Part shown: in pieces, positions 7,740 through 15,790 of the stretch
Layout: each line of letters begins with the position of its first letter
Numbering within the stretch: position 1 is the first letter of the stretch
DNA from: JBOGUF01 sp050696075
Lineage (GTDB): Bacteria; Chloroflexota; Chloroflexia; Thermomicrobiales; UBA6265
Direction: 5' to 3'
DNA: 64,000 nt
NCBI GenBank assembly: GCA_050696075.1
Contig: JBOGUF010000216.1
Span: 1 to 64,000 of the forward strand
Program-made: the position numbers and the translations under genes
The notes under the pieces: model-generated
The model's input: the letters and a program-made list of their open reading frames with translations, nothing else
Told to the model about the DNA's origin: nothing
The model's database searches: none

Positions 7740-8336
7740 TCACTCCTCGTGCGCGCGCCGAACGACAAACGCGCCGTCCAGCTCATAGGCGTGGGCCGGG
7801 CGCACCCAGCGCAGCCCGAAGGGGGCCAGATCCTGGTCGCGAATCCAGAGGGCCAGGTCGTAGAGCATCGCCTCGGTCTCCCCGTCGGTAAAGCAGGTAC
7901 TCTCCGGCGCCCCCTGCTCGGCAAAGGCCTGGATGGCCGCAAAGAAGGCGGTCGCGGGGTCGTCCACGGATTGCGTCAGCTCCAGCACGAACGTGCCGTG
8001 GCGGTCCTCGTCCTCGTCATCGAGATGCACAAAGACGAGCGGACGCCCTGGGGCCACCGTGGCCACCTCGTCGGGATACCGGTCGTTGCCCAGCACCCGG
8101 TCGAGTTCCGCCTGATAGTCCTCGGGCAGGTCTTCAGCGCACCACCCGCAGAAATACCGGGTCGTGCTACTGCTCGACCAATCGACGTCGAAGCCGTCCC
8201 AGGAGGCCGCGGTGATCGCGCCGGTCTCCGAGAGGGTGAGCTTCGGGTAGCCGTAGCCGTACGTCTTCTCCTCGCTGCGCAGATCGAAGTCTTCCTCGCG
8301 GCAGCTCGGGCAGCGGCGAAAGTCGAGTACCTCCAT
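7740..8336 (-). CDS. Unknown protein with two CxxC motifs
   Basis: A 198-residue protein. CPSC at residues 9-12 and CGWC near 63-66 form a probable zinc ribbon in the N-terminal third. The rest is acidic, with a DDEDED stretch and no transmembrane segment. It lies 2 bases after the next upstream gene and belongs to the minus-strand run of small element genes. No family is recognised; a nucleic-acid or protein-binding role is possible. Confidence 0.7.
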   Translation of the reverse strand: MEVLDFRRCPSCREEDFDLRSEEKTYGYGYPKLTLSETGAITAASWDGFDVDWSSSSTTRYFCGWCAEDLPEDYQAELDRVLGNDRYPDEVATVAPGRPLVFVHLDDEDEDRHGTFVLELTQSVDDPATAFFAAIQAFAEQGAPESTCFTDGETEAMLYDLALWIRDQDLAPFGLRWVRPAHAYELDGAFVVRRAHEE

Positions 8337-8338
8337 CG

Positions 8339-8806
8339 CTACACCTCCAGAGCCTCAGCGCCGATCAGCGCCGCGACCTCCTCGGCCGTCAGCGGCTGCC
8401 AACTCGGCTCCCCGAGTTTGCGCCTCGCCACACCGCCCATAAAACAGCGCCGCAGCGTCCAGGAGGCGAAGCTCACCCGGTCGACCTCGGCCCGGCCGGT
8501 AATATTCCGGCGCGGATCGCGCCGTCCGGGATAGTGCTCCAGCCAGATCACCGTCTCGGCCGCTTCAAACCGATCCGGAAGCCAAGCGGCGATCACCGCG
8601 GCCGCCAGCACCTCGGCCAGGTTGGTGACGCTGGTATTGGTGTTCTCCTCCAGCTCGGTGCAGACGATGACGGGAATCAGCCCTGGCCCCTCGTAGAGGC
8701 GCAGGCGGCAGATCCCGCCCTCCGACCAGTAGCCGCGGAAGCGGTAGCAGATATCCCGGGTTTTCACCCGGGCGACCGTTCGGGTCGATGCAGGCTGATC
8801 GCTCAT
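8339..8806 (-). CDS. Unknown element protein
   Basis: A 155-residue protein with mixed alpha-beta character and no recognisable motif. The ATG at 8806 is chosen because it overlaps the stop of the preceding gene (ATGA); a GTG three codons earlier is possible. It is followed after 2 bases by the CxxC protein, so the three small genes here are likely one transcription unit. Function unknown. Confidence 0.65.
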   Translation of the reverse strand: MSDQPASTRTVARVKTRDICYRFRGYWSEGGICRLRLYEGPGLIPVIVCTELEENTNTSVTNLAEVLAAAVIAAWLPDRFEAAETVIWLEHYPGRRDPRRNITGRAEVDRVSFASWTLRRCFMGGVARRKLGEPSWQPLTAEEVAALIGAEALEV

Positions 8807-9105
8807 CGCGGCCACCGCGCATCATCCTGGTCGGCCAGCGCAAACGCCTGCTCGTCCAGCTCGGCTTCCCGGGCTGCGAGCCAGGCCTCCAATTCCTCGT
8901 CAGGGGTCACCTCGTACCCGGAGTCGTCAGCCGCCCACCCACCGGTTTGGGCGTCCTCATACGCCTGCTCCAGATGGCTATCCGGGGCCTCGTCGTCCTC
9001 TCCTTCCTCATCCTCAGGCTGTAGCGGGTCGCCTCGGTCGGATAACTCGTCCTGCATCCAGGCGGGATCAACGATCGGTAGCCCATCGCGGGTGTAGCGG
9101 ATCAA
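8803..9105 (-). CDS. Small acidic unknown protein
   Basis: A strongly acidic protein of about 100 residues (PLQPEDEEGEDDEAPDS near the middle, long Glu/Asp/Ala helix at the C-terminus). The start is set at TTG 9105 because GGAAGGAG lies 6-7 bases upstream; the open frame extends to 9213 without support. A GCCCGCG/CGCGGGC hairpin lies just before the ribosome site (about 9127-9145). Highly acidic small proteins on mobile elements can be DNA mimics, but nothing specific supports that here. Confidence 0.5.
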   Translation of the reverse strand: MIRYTRDGLPIVDPAWMQDELSDRGDPLQPEDEEGEDDEAPDSHLEQAYEDAQTGGWAADDSGYEVTPDEELEAWLAAREAELDEQAFALADQDDARWPR

Positions 9106-9629
9106 CGGCGTCTCCTTCCGGCTGCTGCCCGCGTTTCTCGCGGGCACCAGGAGAAGGAGGCGGCCTTCCAAGACTGGGCGAGGCGCCGAAGTTGCCGCCG
9201 ACCCCTCGTCCAAGTCCTGTCCCCGCCCGCCACCAGCCGTCGGGAGTCCCTCGGAAGCGGTGCGCGCCCGTGTCCCGACGATGCCCGACGTACGAAGGGC
9301 ACCGGAAACGTGGGTCCACGTTTCCCCGGCTGATCAACCGGCGAGACCGGGTCGTCCAGAGAGCATCCAGACGATCGGCGGCGCTGTTCCTTCGGGTTTT
9401 GTTTGGGTGTATGCATGATACACCCGCCAATGAACCGGCCTGCAAGAGGCAAGCGCCATCGGGGATGTCTTCCCCGTACGCCCCGTCCGCCCCGGACGGG
9501 CGCCTGGCAGAGGTTGCGTCGCAAAAGCAATACTTGACATAAGACGAGCAATCGTCATAGGCTGGAAGCATTAGACAAGGAATCGCCGGGAAAACCCTCA
9601 TCAATACGCTTTCCGCGCGGTTGACGGAT
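9106..9629. other. Divergent intergenic region before parA
   Basis: No convincing gene is seen between the minus-strand small genes and parA. The region holds a hairpin near 9127-9145, a CGTACG/CGTCCG/CGGACG array at 9475-9498, and a possible parA promoter with TTGACA at 9534-9539 and a weak CATAGG at 9556-9561. The array next to a partition operon promoter suggests operator or centromere function. Confidence 0.5.
9475..9498. repeat. Phased CGKMCG hexamers upstream of parA
   Basis: CGTACG (9475), CGTCCG (9484) and CGGACG (9493) follow each other at exact 9-bp steps with CCC spacers, 36 bases before the putative -35. The same 15-mer made of CGTCCG-CCC-CGGACG recurs at 10866-10880, on the other side of parA and its partner gene. 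This is the kind of short phased repeat bound by ribbon-helix-helix partition proteins; binding is inference. Confidence 0.6.
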
Positions 9630-10382
9630 ATGATTATTTCTATCGCCTCTCAGAAGGGTGGCACGGGCAAAACCACCACCTCCATCTCTTTAGCCGCCGG
9701 CCTCGCCCGCAAGGGCCGGCGGGTTCTTTTGATCGACACCGACTCCCAGGCCAATTCCTCCAAGGTCTTACTGCCCGACTACCAGGAGATCGACGCTGAC
9801 CAGACGTTGCATGCGACGCTCTTGGAACGCCGGCCGCTGGTCGTCCATGCGACCTCAGTTCCCGGACTGGAGATCGTCCCCTCCCACATCCTGCTCTCCA
9901 ACACGGATATCGAGCTGACCTCGGCCATCGATCACCGGGAGGCGCGCCTCAAGCGCCAGCTCGATCCGGTCAACGAGCAGTACGACTACGTGCTGATCGA
10001 CTGTCCCCCCGCCCTCTCCTGGCTGACCATCAACGCCTTCACGGCCTCAGATCAGGTCCTGATCGTGGTCTCCCCCGGCTACTTCGAGCTGGACTCCACG
10101 GTGCAGCTGGGCAAGACCATCGCGCAGGTGCAGGAGAACTTCAATCCGGGGCTGAAGCTCGCCGGCTTCCTCTTCACCATGAGCGAGCCCACCATCAACT
10201 CGGCCACCAGTCTCAAGATTCTCAGGCAAACCTACACGGAGGATGTGCTCCAGACGGTCATCCCCAAGAACGTCGATTTGCGCGAGGCCCACTTCAACCA
10301 GCAGGACATCTTTGCCTACAACCCGAGCGCCAAGGCCGCCCGCGCCTATGCCAACCTGATCACGGAGCTCTTTAACCTATGA
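9630..10382 (+). CDS. parA: ParA-type partition ATPase
   Basis: ParA ATPases move plasmids or chromosomes during segregation. The protein (250 residues from ATG 9630; a TTG at 9621 is an alternative) has the deviant Walker A KGGTGKTTT near residues 9-17, a Walker A' IDTDSQAN, and Walker B VLIDCPP. It lacks an N-terminal helix-turn-helix, so it is a small type Ib-like ParA, which commonly pairs with a ribbon-helix-helix centromere-binding protein. The next gene starts 4 bases before its stop and fits that partner. No strong ribosome site is visible. Confidence 0.9.
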   Translation: MIISIASQKGGTGKTTTSISLAAGLARKGRRVLLIDTDSQANSSKVLLPDYQEIDADQTLHATLLERRPLVVHATSVPGLEIVPSHILLSNTDIELTSAIDHREARLKRQLDPVNEQYDYVLIDCPPALSWLTINAFTASDQVLIVVSPGYFELDSTVQLGKTIAQVQENFNPGLKLAGFLFTMSEPTINSATSLKILRQTYTEDVLQTVIPKNVDLREAHFNQQDIFAYNPSAKAARAYANLITELFNL

Positions 10383-10756
10383 CCAAGCAGCGCCCCGATC
10401 CGCACAAGATGGCCAACGAGCTGGCCGGCGCCTCGGCCTTCTTCAAGCGGCCGCAAGCCCAGCCAGTCCCTCTCCCTGCCCCGGCGGAGGCCTCATCAAC
10501 CCCGACAGTTCCGACACCAACACCAACGCTTCCCAGTGAGCCGGTGCAGCCTCGCCGTACGGCCCGTACGCCCGTACGCCCCGAGCGCCGCCAGATGATC
10601 CGTCATCCCTTTGAGCTCTACATGGACCAGCTTGATTCCCTGCGTGAGCGCGCCGAGGCCCAGCGCCGGCGCGGCGAGCCGGCCAGTATGAGCCGGATGG
10701 TGCGGGAGGCCATTGATCGGTATCTGGATGCCCACCCCCTCGACGACGAATCCTGA
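10379..10756 (+). CDS. Ribbon-helix-helix partition/centromere-binding protein candidate
   Basis: A 125-residue protein. Residues 1-70 are Pro/Ala/Thr-rich and probably disordered. The C-terminal 50 residues (HPFELYMDQLDSL, then a charged helix, SMSRMVREAIDRYL) look like a ribbon-helix-helix domain. The start overlaps the parA stop by 4 bases. In type Ib par systems this second gene encodes the centromere-binding adaptor whose disordered tail contacts ParA. CGTACG hexamers lie within its own coding sequence and directly downstream. Assignment by context and fold impression, not by a specific family match. Confidence 0.7.
   Translation: MTKQRPDPHKMANELAGASAFFKRPQAQPVPLPAPAEASSTPTVPTPTPTLPSEPVQPRRTARTPVRPERRQMIRHPFELYMDQLDSLRERAEAQRRRGEPASMSRMVREAIDRYLDAHPLDDES
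10556..10578. repeat. Three CGTACG hexamers inside the RHH gene
   Basis: CGTACG occurs at 10556, 10565 and 10573, spaced 9 and 8 bp, encoding an Arg/Thr/Pro stretch of the disordered N-terminal region. The spacing matches the intergenic arrays on both sides, so the repeats probably act at the DNA level as well as coding. Confidence 0.55.
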
Positions 10757-10778
10757 CTGGCACGCTACCCCTCCGCCC

Positions 10779-10913
10779 CGTACGGGTGTTGCCCCCTTCC
10801 AACCCAATCACCGTACGGCCGTACGCCCCGTACGGGTGACCAAAAGCCAGACTCATTCCAGAACCCGTCCGCCCCGGACGCCCGTCCGTCCCCTCCGCCC
10901 CGGACGCCGTCCG
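10779..10913. repeat. Hexamer array between the RHH gene and the replication initiator
   Basis: In the 197-base gap after the RHH gene, CGTACG occurs at 10779, 10812, 10820 and 10829, followed by CGTCCG/CGGACG units at 10866, 10875, 10883, 10901 and 10908. Most neighbours are 8 or 9 bp apart. The location, directly downstream of parA and its partner and before the initiator gene, suits a centromere (parS-like) or iteron-type origin. Confidence 0.6.
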
Positions 10914-10953
10914 GGACTAGACACGCTGCCGGTGAGCCCGGCATGCTGGTGGT

Positions 10954-11877
10954 ATGTCGCGTCCGCTCGATTTTGTCTTCGAGGGCTTCGCCAGCCCGTC
11001 CTATACCCAGGTTCCCGATGAGTTCTTCGACGTGCTGGTCACCCAGCTGTCTGATGCCGAACTGCGGGTGCTGCTCTACCTCATGCGCCGCACCTTTGGC
11101 TTCAAGCGCGAGGCGGACTCGATCTCCCTCTCCCAGCTCGTCTCCGGGATCACCACTCGGGACGGGCAGGTGCTCGATCGCGGCACCGGGCTCTCCAAAG
11201 CCACCGTCGCCCGCGGGCTCAAGGGCCTGCGCGAGAAAGGGGTGATCGAATCTCGGCGCAATCGCAGTGCCGAGCGGGGCGACGAGCCGACCACCTACCG
11301 CCTGCGCTTCAAGCAGGGCGCCTCCACGCCAGACACATCCACCCCCCTGTCTCACGGGCAAGACAGGCCCCCTGTCGCAGCCGCGAGACAGGCCGTGTCG
11401 CAGCCACGAGACACACAACAAACAGCAGACAGAAATACAGATTTCGAATACTCGAAAAGGGATGCCTTTGGGGATAAGACCGAAGTGGGGCAGGGGAGCA
11501 TGCTAGCTCAGACGGTATCACACGACGATCAAACCCGATCATCTTCCGAGAGCCAACCCCTCGGCGCTATCCTGCGCCACCGGGTCCGGCGCGACGTGGG
11601 GCGGGATGACCGCGCCGCCATCAGCGTGGCCATGGAGCGCTTCGCCGAGGAACTGGGTGACCAGGCAGAGTTCAAGGTCTCCATCAGCCGGGCCCTCAAC
11701 CTGTACCAGGCGGCCGGCGTCGGCCGCGACGTCTTCGTCGATCTGCTCTACCAGGCGAGAGGGGAGGTGCTCGATCGCCGGGCCTTTCCGGGCAGAGCCC
11801 CGGTGCCGCGCAACCGGATGGCCTACTTCTTCGCGCTGGTGGAGGATAAGTTGGGACTACGGCAGGAGGCCGAATAG
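10954..11877 (+). CDS. Winged-helix replication initiator (phage O/plasmid Rep-like)
   Basis: The N-terminal 115 residues match the winged-helix domain of phage replication protein O and related plasmid initiators: YTQVPDEFFDVL, LRVLLYLMRRTFGF, then LDRGTGLSKATVARGLKGL as the recognition helix. A low-complexity linker (about 125-200) follows, then a C-terminal helical domain (205-300) ending in a Phe-Ala-rich motif. This architecture suits binding to an origin and loading of helicase. It follows the par genes and the repeat array on the same strand. 307 residues; start ATG at 10954 has GGTGGT just upstream, a weak ribosome site. Confidence 0.78.
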   Translation: MSRPLDFVFEGFASPSYTQVPDEFFDVLVTQLSDAELRVLLYLMRRTFGFKREADSISLSQLVSGITTRDGQVLDRGTGLSKATVARGLKGLREKGVIESRRNRSAERGDEPTTYRLRFKQGASTPDTSTPLSHGQDRPPVAAARQAVSQPRDTQQTADRNTDFEYSKRDAFGDKTEVGQGSMLAQTVSHDDQTRSSSESQPLGAILRHRVRRDVGRDDRAAISVAMERFAEELGDQAEFKVSISRALNLYQAAGVGRDVFVDLLYQARGEVLDRRAFPGRAPVPRNRMAYFFALVEDKLGLRQEAE

Positions 11878-11936
11878 GGGATCACGTCGGGGAGGTTGAC
11901 GCCATCACCGATATGTGATTACGTGAAACGTGATAT

Positions 11937-12614
11937 ATGCAGAAATTTTCAGAAAAAGAAGCACACTTTCAGAATTTGCAGCCACCCAGCGATCGCACTG
12001 TTTCGGGTGGGACCTGGCGGCAATTGGCTGTTGGCACGGCAGCCATCGTGGTGCTCGCCGCGATCATTGGTATCGTCGGTTATTGGATGAATGCGACCAA
12101 TGTGCTGACAGAGGACGCTGGTACCGCAACGACTGACGGATCATCGGTTTCCAGTCAGGTGACACCCGTACCGACGGTCTCCATGGCGCCACCGTCCAAA
12201 GTGGGGCACCTCAAGGCTATTCTGCAAGATGTTCCCAGTTCGCTGTACGTTTACCCGGACGGCAGGGACGAGGGGACGATTCCGCCCGACGACTACGACG
12301 GACCATTCTCCGTGATCGTGTCCGATACCCGACCAACAGATTGTGACGCAGCCAAGCGCCTGAGTTACTCCATGTTTGAAGCGATTTACACCGACCCTGT
12401 CCTCAAGGGATCGATCGAACGGGTCCTGATAACGGCGCCCAACTACCTGCGGTCGAGCTTAGGAAAAACAGACGGAGCAGGGCTGACGGCCAGCAATGCC
12501 TGGACCGGACCAACGAACTTTTTCCAGACCTTGTTCTCCAATTTTGAGGGGGAGCAATCTGGTGTCGCTGACGCCGACGCAACCTGGGTAGTGAGTATCA
12601 ATGGGTGCCGATGA
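11937..12614 (+). CDS. Unknown single-pass membrane-anchored protein
   Basis: A 225-residue protein with a short cytoplasmic N-terminus, one hydrophobic segment near residues 30-50 (GTAAIVVLAAIIGIVGYW), a Ser/Thr/Pro-rich linker and an extracytoplasmic domain of about 140 residues with two cysteines that could pair. It follows the initiator gene by 59 bases. Its codon use looks less GC-biased than its neighbours, hinting at separate acquisition. No family recognised; a surface-exclusion or conjugation-related role is only a guess. Confidence 0.65.
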   Translation: MQKFSEKEAHFQNLQPPSDRTVSGGTWRQLAVGTAAIVVLAAIIGIVGYWMNATNVLTEDAGTATTDGSSVSSQVTPVPTVSMAPPSKVGHLKAILQDVPSSLYVYPDGRDEGTIPPDDYDGPFSVIVSDTRPTDCDAAKRLSYSMFEAIYTDPVLKGSIERVLITAPNYLRSSLGKTDGAGLTASNAWTGPTNFFQTLFSNFEGEQSGVADADATWVVSINGCR

Positions 12615-12710
12615 TCGATATTGCTCGCATTATCCCTGAGGTCCACCAGCAACCGCTTGGGTTTCCTTGCCGACAATGATCGTACTCCATCACCAACAAC
12701 CTGTGGCCGG

Positions 12711-13655
12711 CTAGACACCACAACGGGCCGCCAAACTCCGCCACCCATCATCCTGTGCCCTTTGCCAGCTTTGCGCCCAGAAGGGGGCGTGCAGGCCCGC
12801 AGACGGCGCGATTACCCGCCTGTCTGACTGGCTGATTCCACGCAAGCGGGGGAGGGTGGCAAACCAGAACCGGCCCCCACCGCCCAAGCGTTGCGTCGTG
12901 GCGCGTAAAGAGGCCAGCCGCCGCTCACTCTCGGCCACGATCAACACGATCGGCGGCGCATCAATCCCAAACTCCGTCCGGAACGGAGCGCCCAGGTAGG
13001 GGAGGTATCCCTCGATCTTGCGGGCGAAATCGGCTCGCCGGCGTGCCGTGGACATCACCGACTCGGTCCCCAGATCGAGCTCAACCAGGCAGGGATACTC
13101 CTTGCCCGTCTGCCGGTGGCGCACGACCAGCAAGGCATCCGGGATGGTGGGCAGCGACAGCAACCCTTTCCGCTTGCGCCCGGATAGCACCCGATCGTTC
13201 CACCAGTGGGTGATGGTCAGCGGCGCAGGTACCCCCTCTAGGGCCATGACCGCCAGCTCCACCAACCAGAAGTCGTGGGCGAGCACCGTTCGCTCTTTCG
13301 GAGACCGGGTGCGGCTCAAACGCGGATCAAACCCAATGGCCCGAGCTCCTGCGGGGGAGAGCACCTGGACAATCTGGCGGGAGAGGCGGCCGGATGCGGC
13401 CGATGGGGCAAAGACCGGCACCCGGCGAATCAGCCCCGCGTCAAAGAGGCGCCGCAGCGCCCGGGTGGAGGAGTAACGCGCCTGTCGCTCGGATGTCGCC
13501 TCGCGGGCAAACACCGCGCGCTGGAGCTGCATACCGGTGGCAAAGCGTAGGCTGGCCAGCAGCGTCAGAATTTCGCGACCATGCTCGATATCAGTGAGCG
13601 GATATTGGGTGCGGGGATGGCGCACCAAGGGTGAGCGGCGGGACGTTGGGGGCAT
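12711..13655 (-). CDS. Replication-relaxation family protein (copy 1)
   Basis: The protein (about 314 residues from ATG 13655; a GTG at 13679 is possible) matches the replication-relaxation family found on plasmids and ICEs of Gram-positive and Chloroflexota bacteria. It has an N-terminal winged-helix region (REILTLLASLRFATGMQLQRAVF, then RALRRLFDAGLIRRV) and a C-terminal core with IPDALLVV, LVELDLGTES, KIEGYLPYL and RFWFAT. The second copy at 15791-16699 shares these motifs. Family members are thought to act in plasmid replication, but mechanism is unknown. It is convergent with the membrane-protein gene. Confidence 0.8.
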   Translation of the reverse strand: MPPTSRRSPLVRHPRTQYPLTDIEHGREILTLLASLRFATGMQLQRAVFAREATSERQARYSSTRALRRLFDAGLIRRVPVFAPSAASGRLSRQIVQVLSPAGARAIGFDPRLSRTRSPKERTVLAHDFWLVELAVMALEGVPAPLTITHWWNDRVLSGRKRKGLLSLPTIPDALLVVRHRQTGKEYPCLVELDLGTESVMSTARRRADFARKIEGYLPYLGAPFRTEFGIDAPPIVLIVAESERRLASLRATTQRLGGGGRFWFATLPRLRGISQSDRRVIAPSAGLHAPFWAQSWQRAQDDGWRSLAARCGV

Positions 13656-14169
13656 ATGCTTCGCTTGTACACTATCCACAGCAAGCAGCGCAACTGTTGC
13701 GTTTTGCTCCGCTTAGCCGGTCGTGAAAGCGGTCCAGCCCTCGGAAATGTGCCCGTTGGCTGAGCGCGCGGTTGTCGCCAACCAACCCGTAAACCAAAAC
13801 CCGCACCTTGACAGCCTGCTTCCAGAGCATCGCCGGCGGGGGTGAATGAGATAATGGAAGGGCTCCCCATCCCTTCCATCCTCCCACAACGGATCGGTCC
13901 GGTCGCCCGGCCGTGGCACGATGCGGTCTTTCGGGTGACTGGCGCACCGGCAGCGCCTCCACGCGGCCAGCGGGCGCGGCCACTCCCACGGAACAATATG
14001 GAGGTGAGAGTGGGGTCCGGCCGATCAGGAGCGGGAAGGGCCGGGGAGCACGATGAGTCGCGCGATCTGCTCGCGGAAGCGCCCGGGGAGTGCCGATGGA
14101 GAAAAACACCCAAAACGCCAGACGCTTCCGTGAGCCGCCGAGCCGGTCAAGAGTCCCGTGGACCGCCCA
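13656..14169. other. Gene-poor stretch with several hairpins
   Basis: About 500 bases without a convincing gene; open frames here lack ribosome sites and have protein-like composition only by chance. Hairpins: CGCAAC-T-GTTGCG (13689-13701) followed by TTTT, CCGCTT/AAGCGG (13709-13732), GTTGGC/GCCAAC (13755-13782) with an inner GGTTG/CAACC. The stretch lies just upstream of replication-relaxation gene 1 and could hold an origin, a small RNA or a terminator. Confidence 0.4.
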
Positions 14170-14463
14170 TCAGTCCGCCTCCAGCACCAGCCCATGCCAG
14201 CGGGCCAGCCGCGCCTTTCGCCACTTCGGCCAGGCGCGTCGCAGCTCCCGGCGGTACAACCAGGCCGTCTTGGCCAGCTCCAGCTTGGCGAGCCCGCGAG
14301 CGAGGGCATTCGGCGCCCGGCGCACCCGTCGCTGGTGATACCACCACTGCTTGAGCGCCACCCACTCCGCGTCCCGCCGGAGCCGCTCCTGCCATGCCGC
14401 ACGCTGCGTTTGCTGTTGCTGGTGTGCTTCCATGACCGCCGATACGTTGATTTCTCCGTGCAT
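14170..14463 (-). CDS. Small basic Trp/Arg-rich unknown protein
   Basis: A 97-residue, strongly basic protein made almost entirely of helix (WQERLRRDAEWVALKQWW, then KLELAKTAWLYRRELRRAW). The ATG at 14463 has AGGAGGAACG directly upstream, the best ribosome site in this part of the element, which is the main support for the gene. It may bind nucleic acid or membrane. No family recognised. Confidence 0.6.
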   Translation of the reverse strand: MHGEINVSAVMEAHQQQQTQRAAWQERLRRDAEWVALKQWWYHQRRVRRAPNALARGLAKLELAKTAWLYRRELRRAWPKWRKARLARWHGLVLEAD

Positions 14464-14514
14464 CGTTCCTCCTATCCCTCATAGTGTCTCTCTCCCTTCG
14501 GCGCCCACCAGCCC

Positions 14515-15072
14515 CTACCAGCTGGAGGTGTACTCAAACTCGGCCGATTCGTCCCCCGCTAGCGCCTCGGCCAGTATCCGCCTCGTCTCCGCTAAGTCCT
14601 CAATGTAGTACTGGTCGTAGTCGGTTGAGCCGAAGAAGAAGCCATCAGTCGTCGGCAACAACGCGCGGGCTACGCCCGGGTCTTTGATGTACTGGCCATC
14701 TGCCAGAATGGGCGTCTCCTTGCCGTCCTTGAACGTGAATCCGTTGGCAATCTTGCCATCCACCAGCTCGCTCGCCTCAAGCACTCGCTCGACCACGGCC
14801 AGCAGGTGCTGGAGTTTCTCGCGGCTCACGTAATAGGTGCCGCAATTGTCGACGCCCTCTTGCACGTTGGCGACAAACCAGCGGTGAATGGCATTGGCCT
14901 TGCGCCAGTAGCCGGCATCTTCCACGATGTAGGTGACCCTCTCCGGGTTGACGGCGCTCTCATCCACCACCTTGCCGCCCCGTGTGACGGTGACTTCGTG
15001 TCTGTTCTCGGACGGCGTCTCGTCCCAGTTCTTGACGTAGGTCTTCTTGTACAGGTACATGTCTAATCCCAT
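14515..15072 (-). CDS. Conserved phage/plasmid-type unknown protein (MGLDMYL family)
   Basis: A 185-residue protein beginning MGLDMYLYKKTYV, a start shared by a family of unknown proteins common on phages and plasmids. The ATG at 15072 is chosen because GGAGG lies 5-9 bases upstream; the frame extends to 15165 without support. Features include an HRWFVANVQ motif and a GTYYVS motif in the middle and an acidic C-terminus. Function is not known. Confidence 0.75.
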   Translation of the reverse strand: MGLDMYLYKKTYVKNWDETPSENRHEVTVTRGGKVVDESAVNPERVTYIVEDAGYWRKANAIHRWFVANVQEGVDNCGTYYVSREKLQHLLAVVERVLEASELVDGKIANGFTFKDGKETPILADGQYIKDPGVARALLPTTDGFFFGSTDYDQYYIEDLAETRRILAEALAGDESAEFEYTSSW

Positions 15073-15124
15073 AGTCCTCCATCTTCTGCGCGTATCGCGC
15101 GTATCGCGTCTCTCCCCTCTATCC

Positions 15125-15427
15125 TCAGTAGTCGCTGGGGTAGAGCAAGGTGATGGCGGCGCCATCGTTGATCACCCAGACGTTTTGGCCGTTGCTGGCG
15201 GTAGCCGTAAACATACGCTCCGCATCAGGCAGTGAGGGGGCACTGTCCCGCTCCCACGTGAAAAAGCTGTCAAACAGGTTTCGCTGTTCCTCGGCGGGCA
15301 GGTCGGCCTTGATGGCGGCTGTCACCATCACAGGCAGGCCCTTGGCCCACCCCACGGGGTACAGGACACCATCAGCTATCGCTTCGGGTAGCGTGTAGGC
15401 GGCTATGATGTTCTCCATCTTCTCCAT
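15125..15427 (-). CDS. DUF6573-like unknown protein
   Basis: A protein of 100 residues (start ATG 15427 with GGAGG 8 bases upstream; in-frame ATGs at 15442 and 15433 are less well placed). The segment IIAAYTLPEAIADGVL...VGWAKGLPVMVTAAI resembles DUF6573 proteins from mobile elements. It probably shares a transcript with the neighbouring MGLDMYL-type gene, 52 bases downstream. No biochemical role is known. Confidence 0.65.
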   Translation of the reverse strand: MEKMENIIAAYTLPEAIADGVLYPVGWAKGLPVMVTAAIKADLPAEEQRNLFDSFFTWERDSAPSLPDAERMFTATASNGQNVWVINDGAAITLLYPSDY

Positions 15428-15495
15428 CGTCATCACCTCCATCCAGTGTGAAAATCCGGCAGGGGGATAGTCGGCGTGGGTGGCGTGTCACCCAG

Positions 15496-15748
15496 CCCCT
15501 CCTCCCGCACGCCGCTCCTGATTGCGTCGCCCGTCAAGATGGGGAAGGCCGCTCAATCAGGCGATGCTGGACTCCTTGCCTTGCTCTGGGGGCATGGCGA
15601 CGGCGGCGTCCTGGGAGGTTGGGGGAACCAGGGTGCTGATCGGCGACAGGCCACCAGCGAGAGGCGTCCAGCATCACCCTGTTTCCCGCCCGCCAGGGCC
15701 TCGCGTCTTGACGGGCAGAGTGACCATGGAGCGCTGCGGGAGGAGGGG
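15496..15748. repeat. 253-bp imperfect nested palindrome
   Basis: Three perfect inverted pairs share one centre near 15622: CCCCTCCTCCCGCA (15496-15509) with its complement at 15735-15748 (14 bp), GCCCGTCAAGA (15529-15539) with 15706-15716 (11 bp), and GATGCTGGAC (15563-15572) with 15666-15675 (10 bp). Shorter GGCC and CAGG pairs fit the same axis. It fills the otherwise gene-free 15428-15790 interval. It may be a miniature transposable element, a structured RNA, or an origin. Confidence 0.7.
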
Positions 15749-15790
15749 AGTTGGGCGCAATCCCTGCTCAGACGGACCCAAAGACGCGGG

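Noticed and set aside
13672..14109. Protein-coding gene on the minus strand (about 145 codons)
   Set aside because: No ribosome site, biased composition expected from GC-rich non-coding DNA, and several competing frames of similar length.
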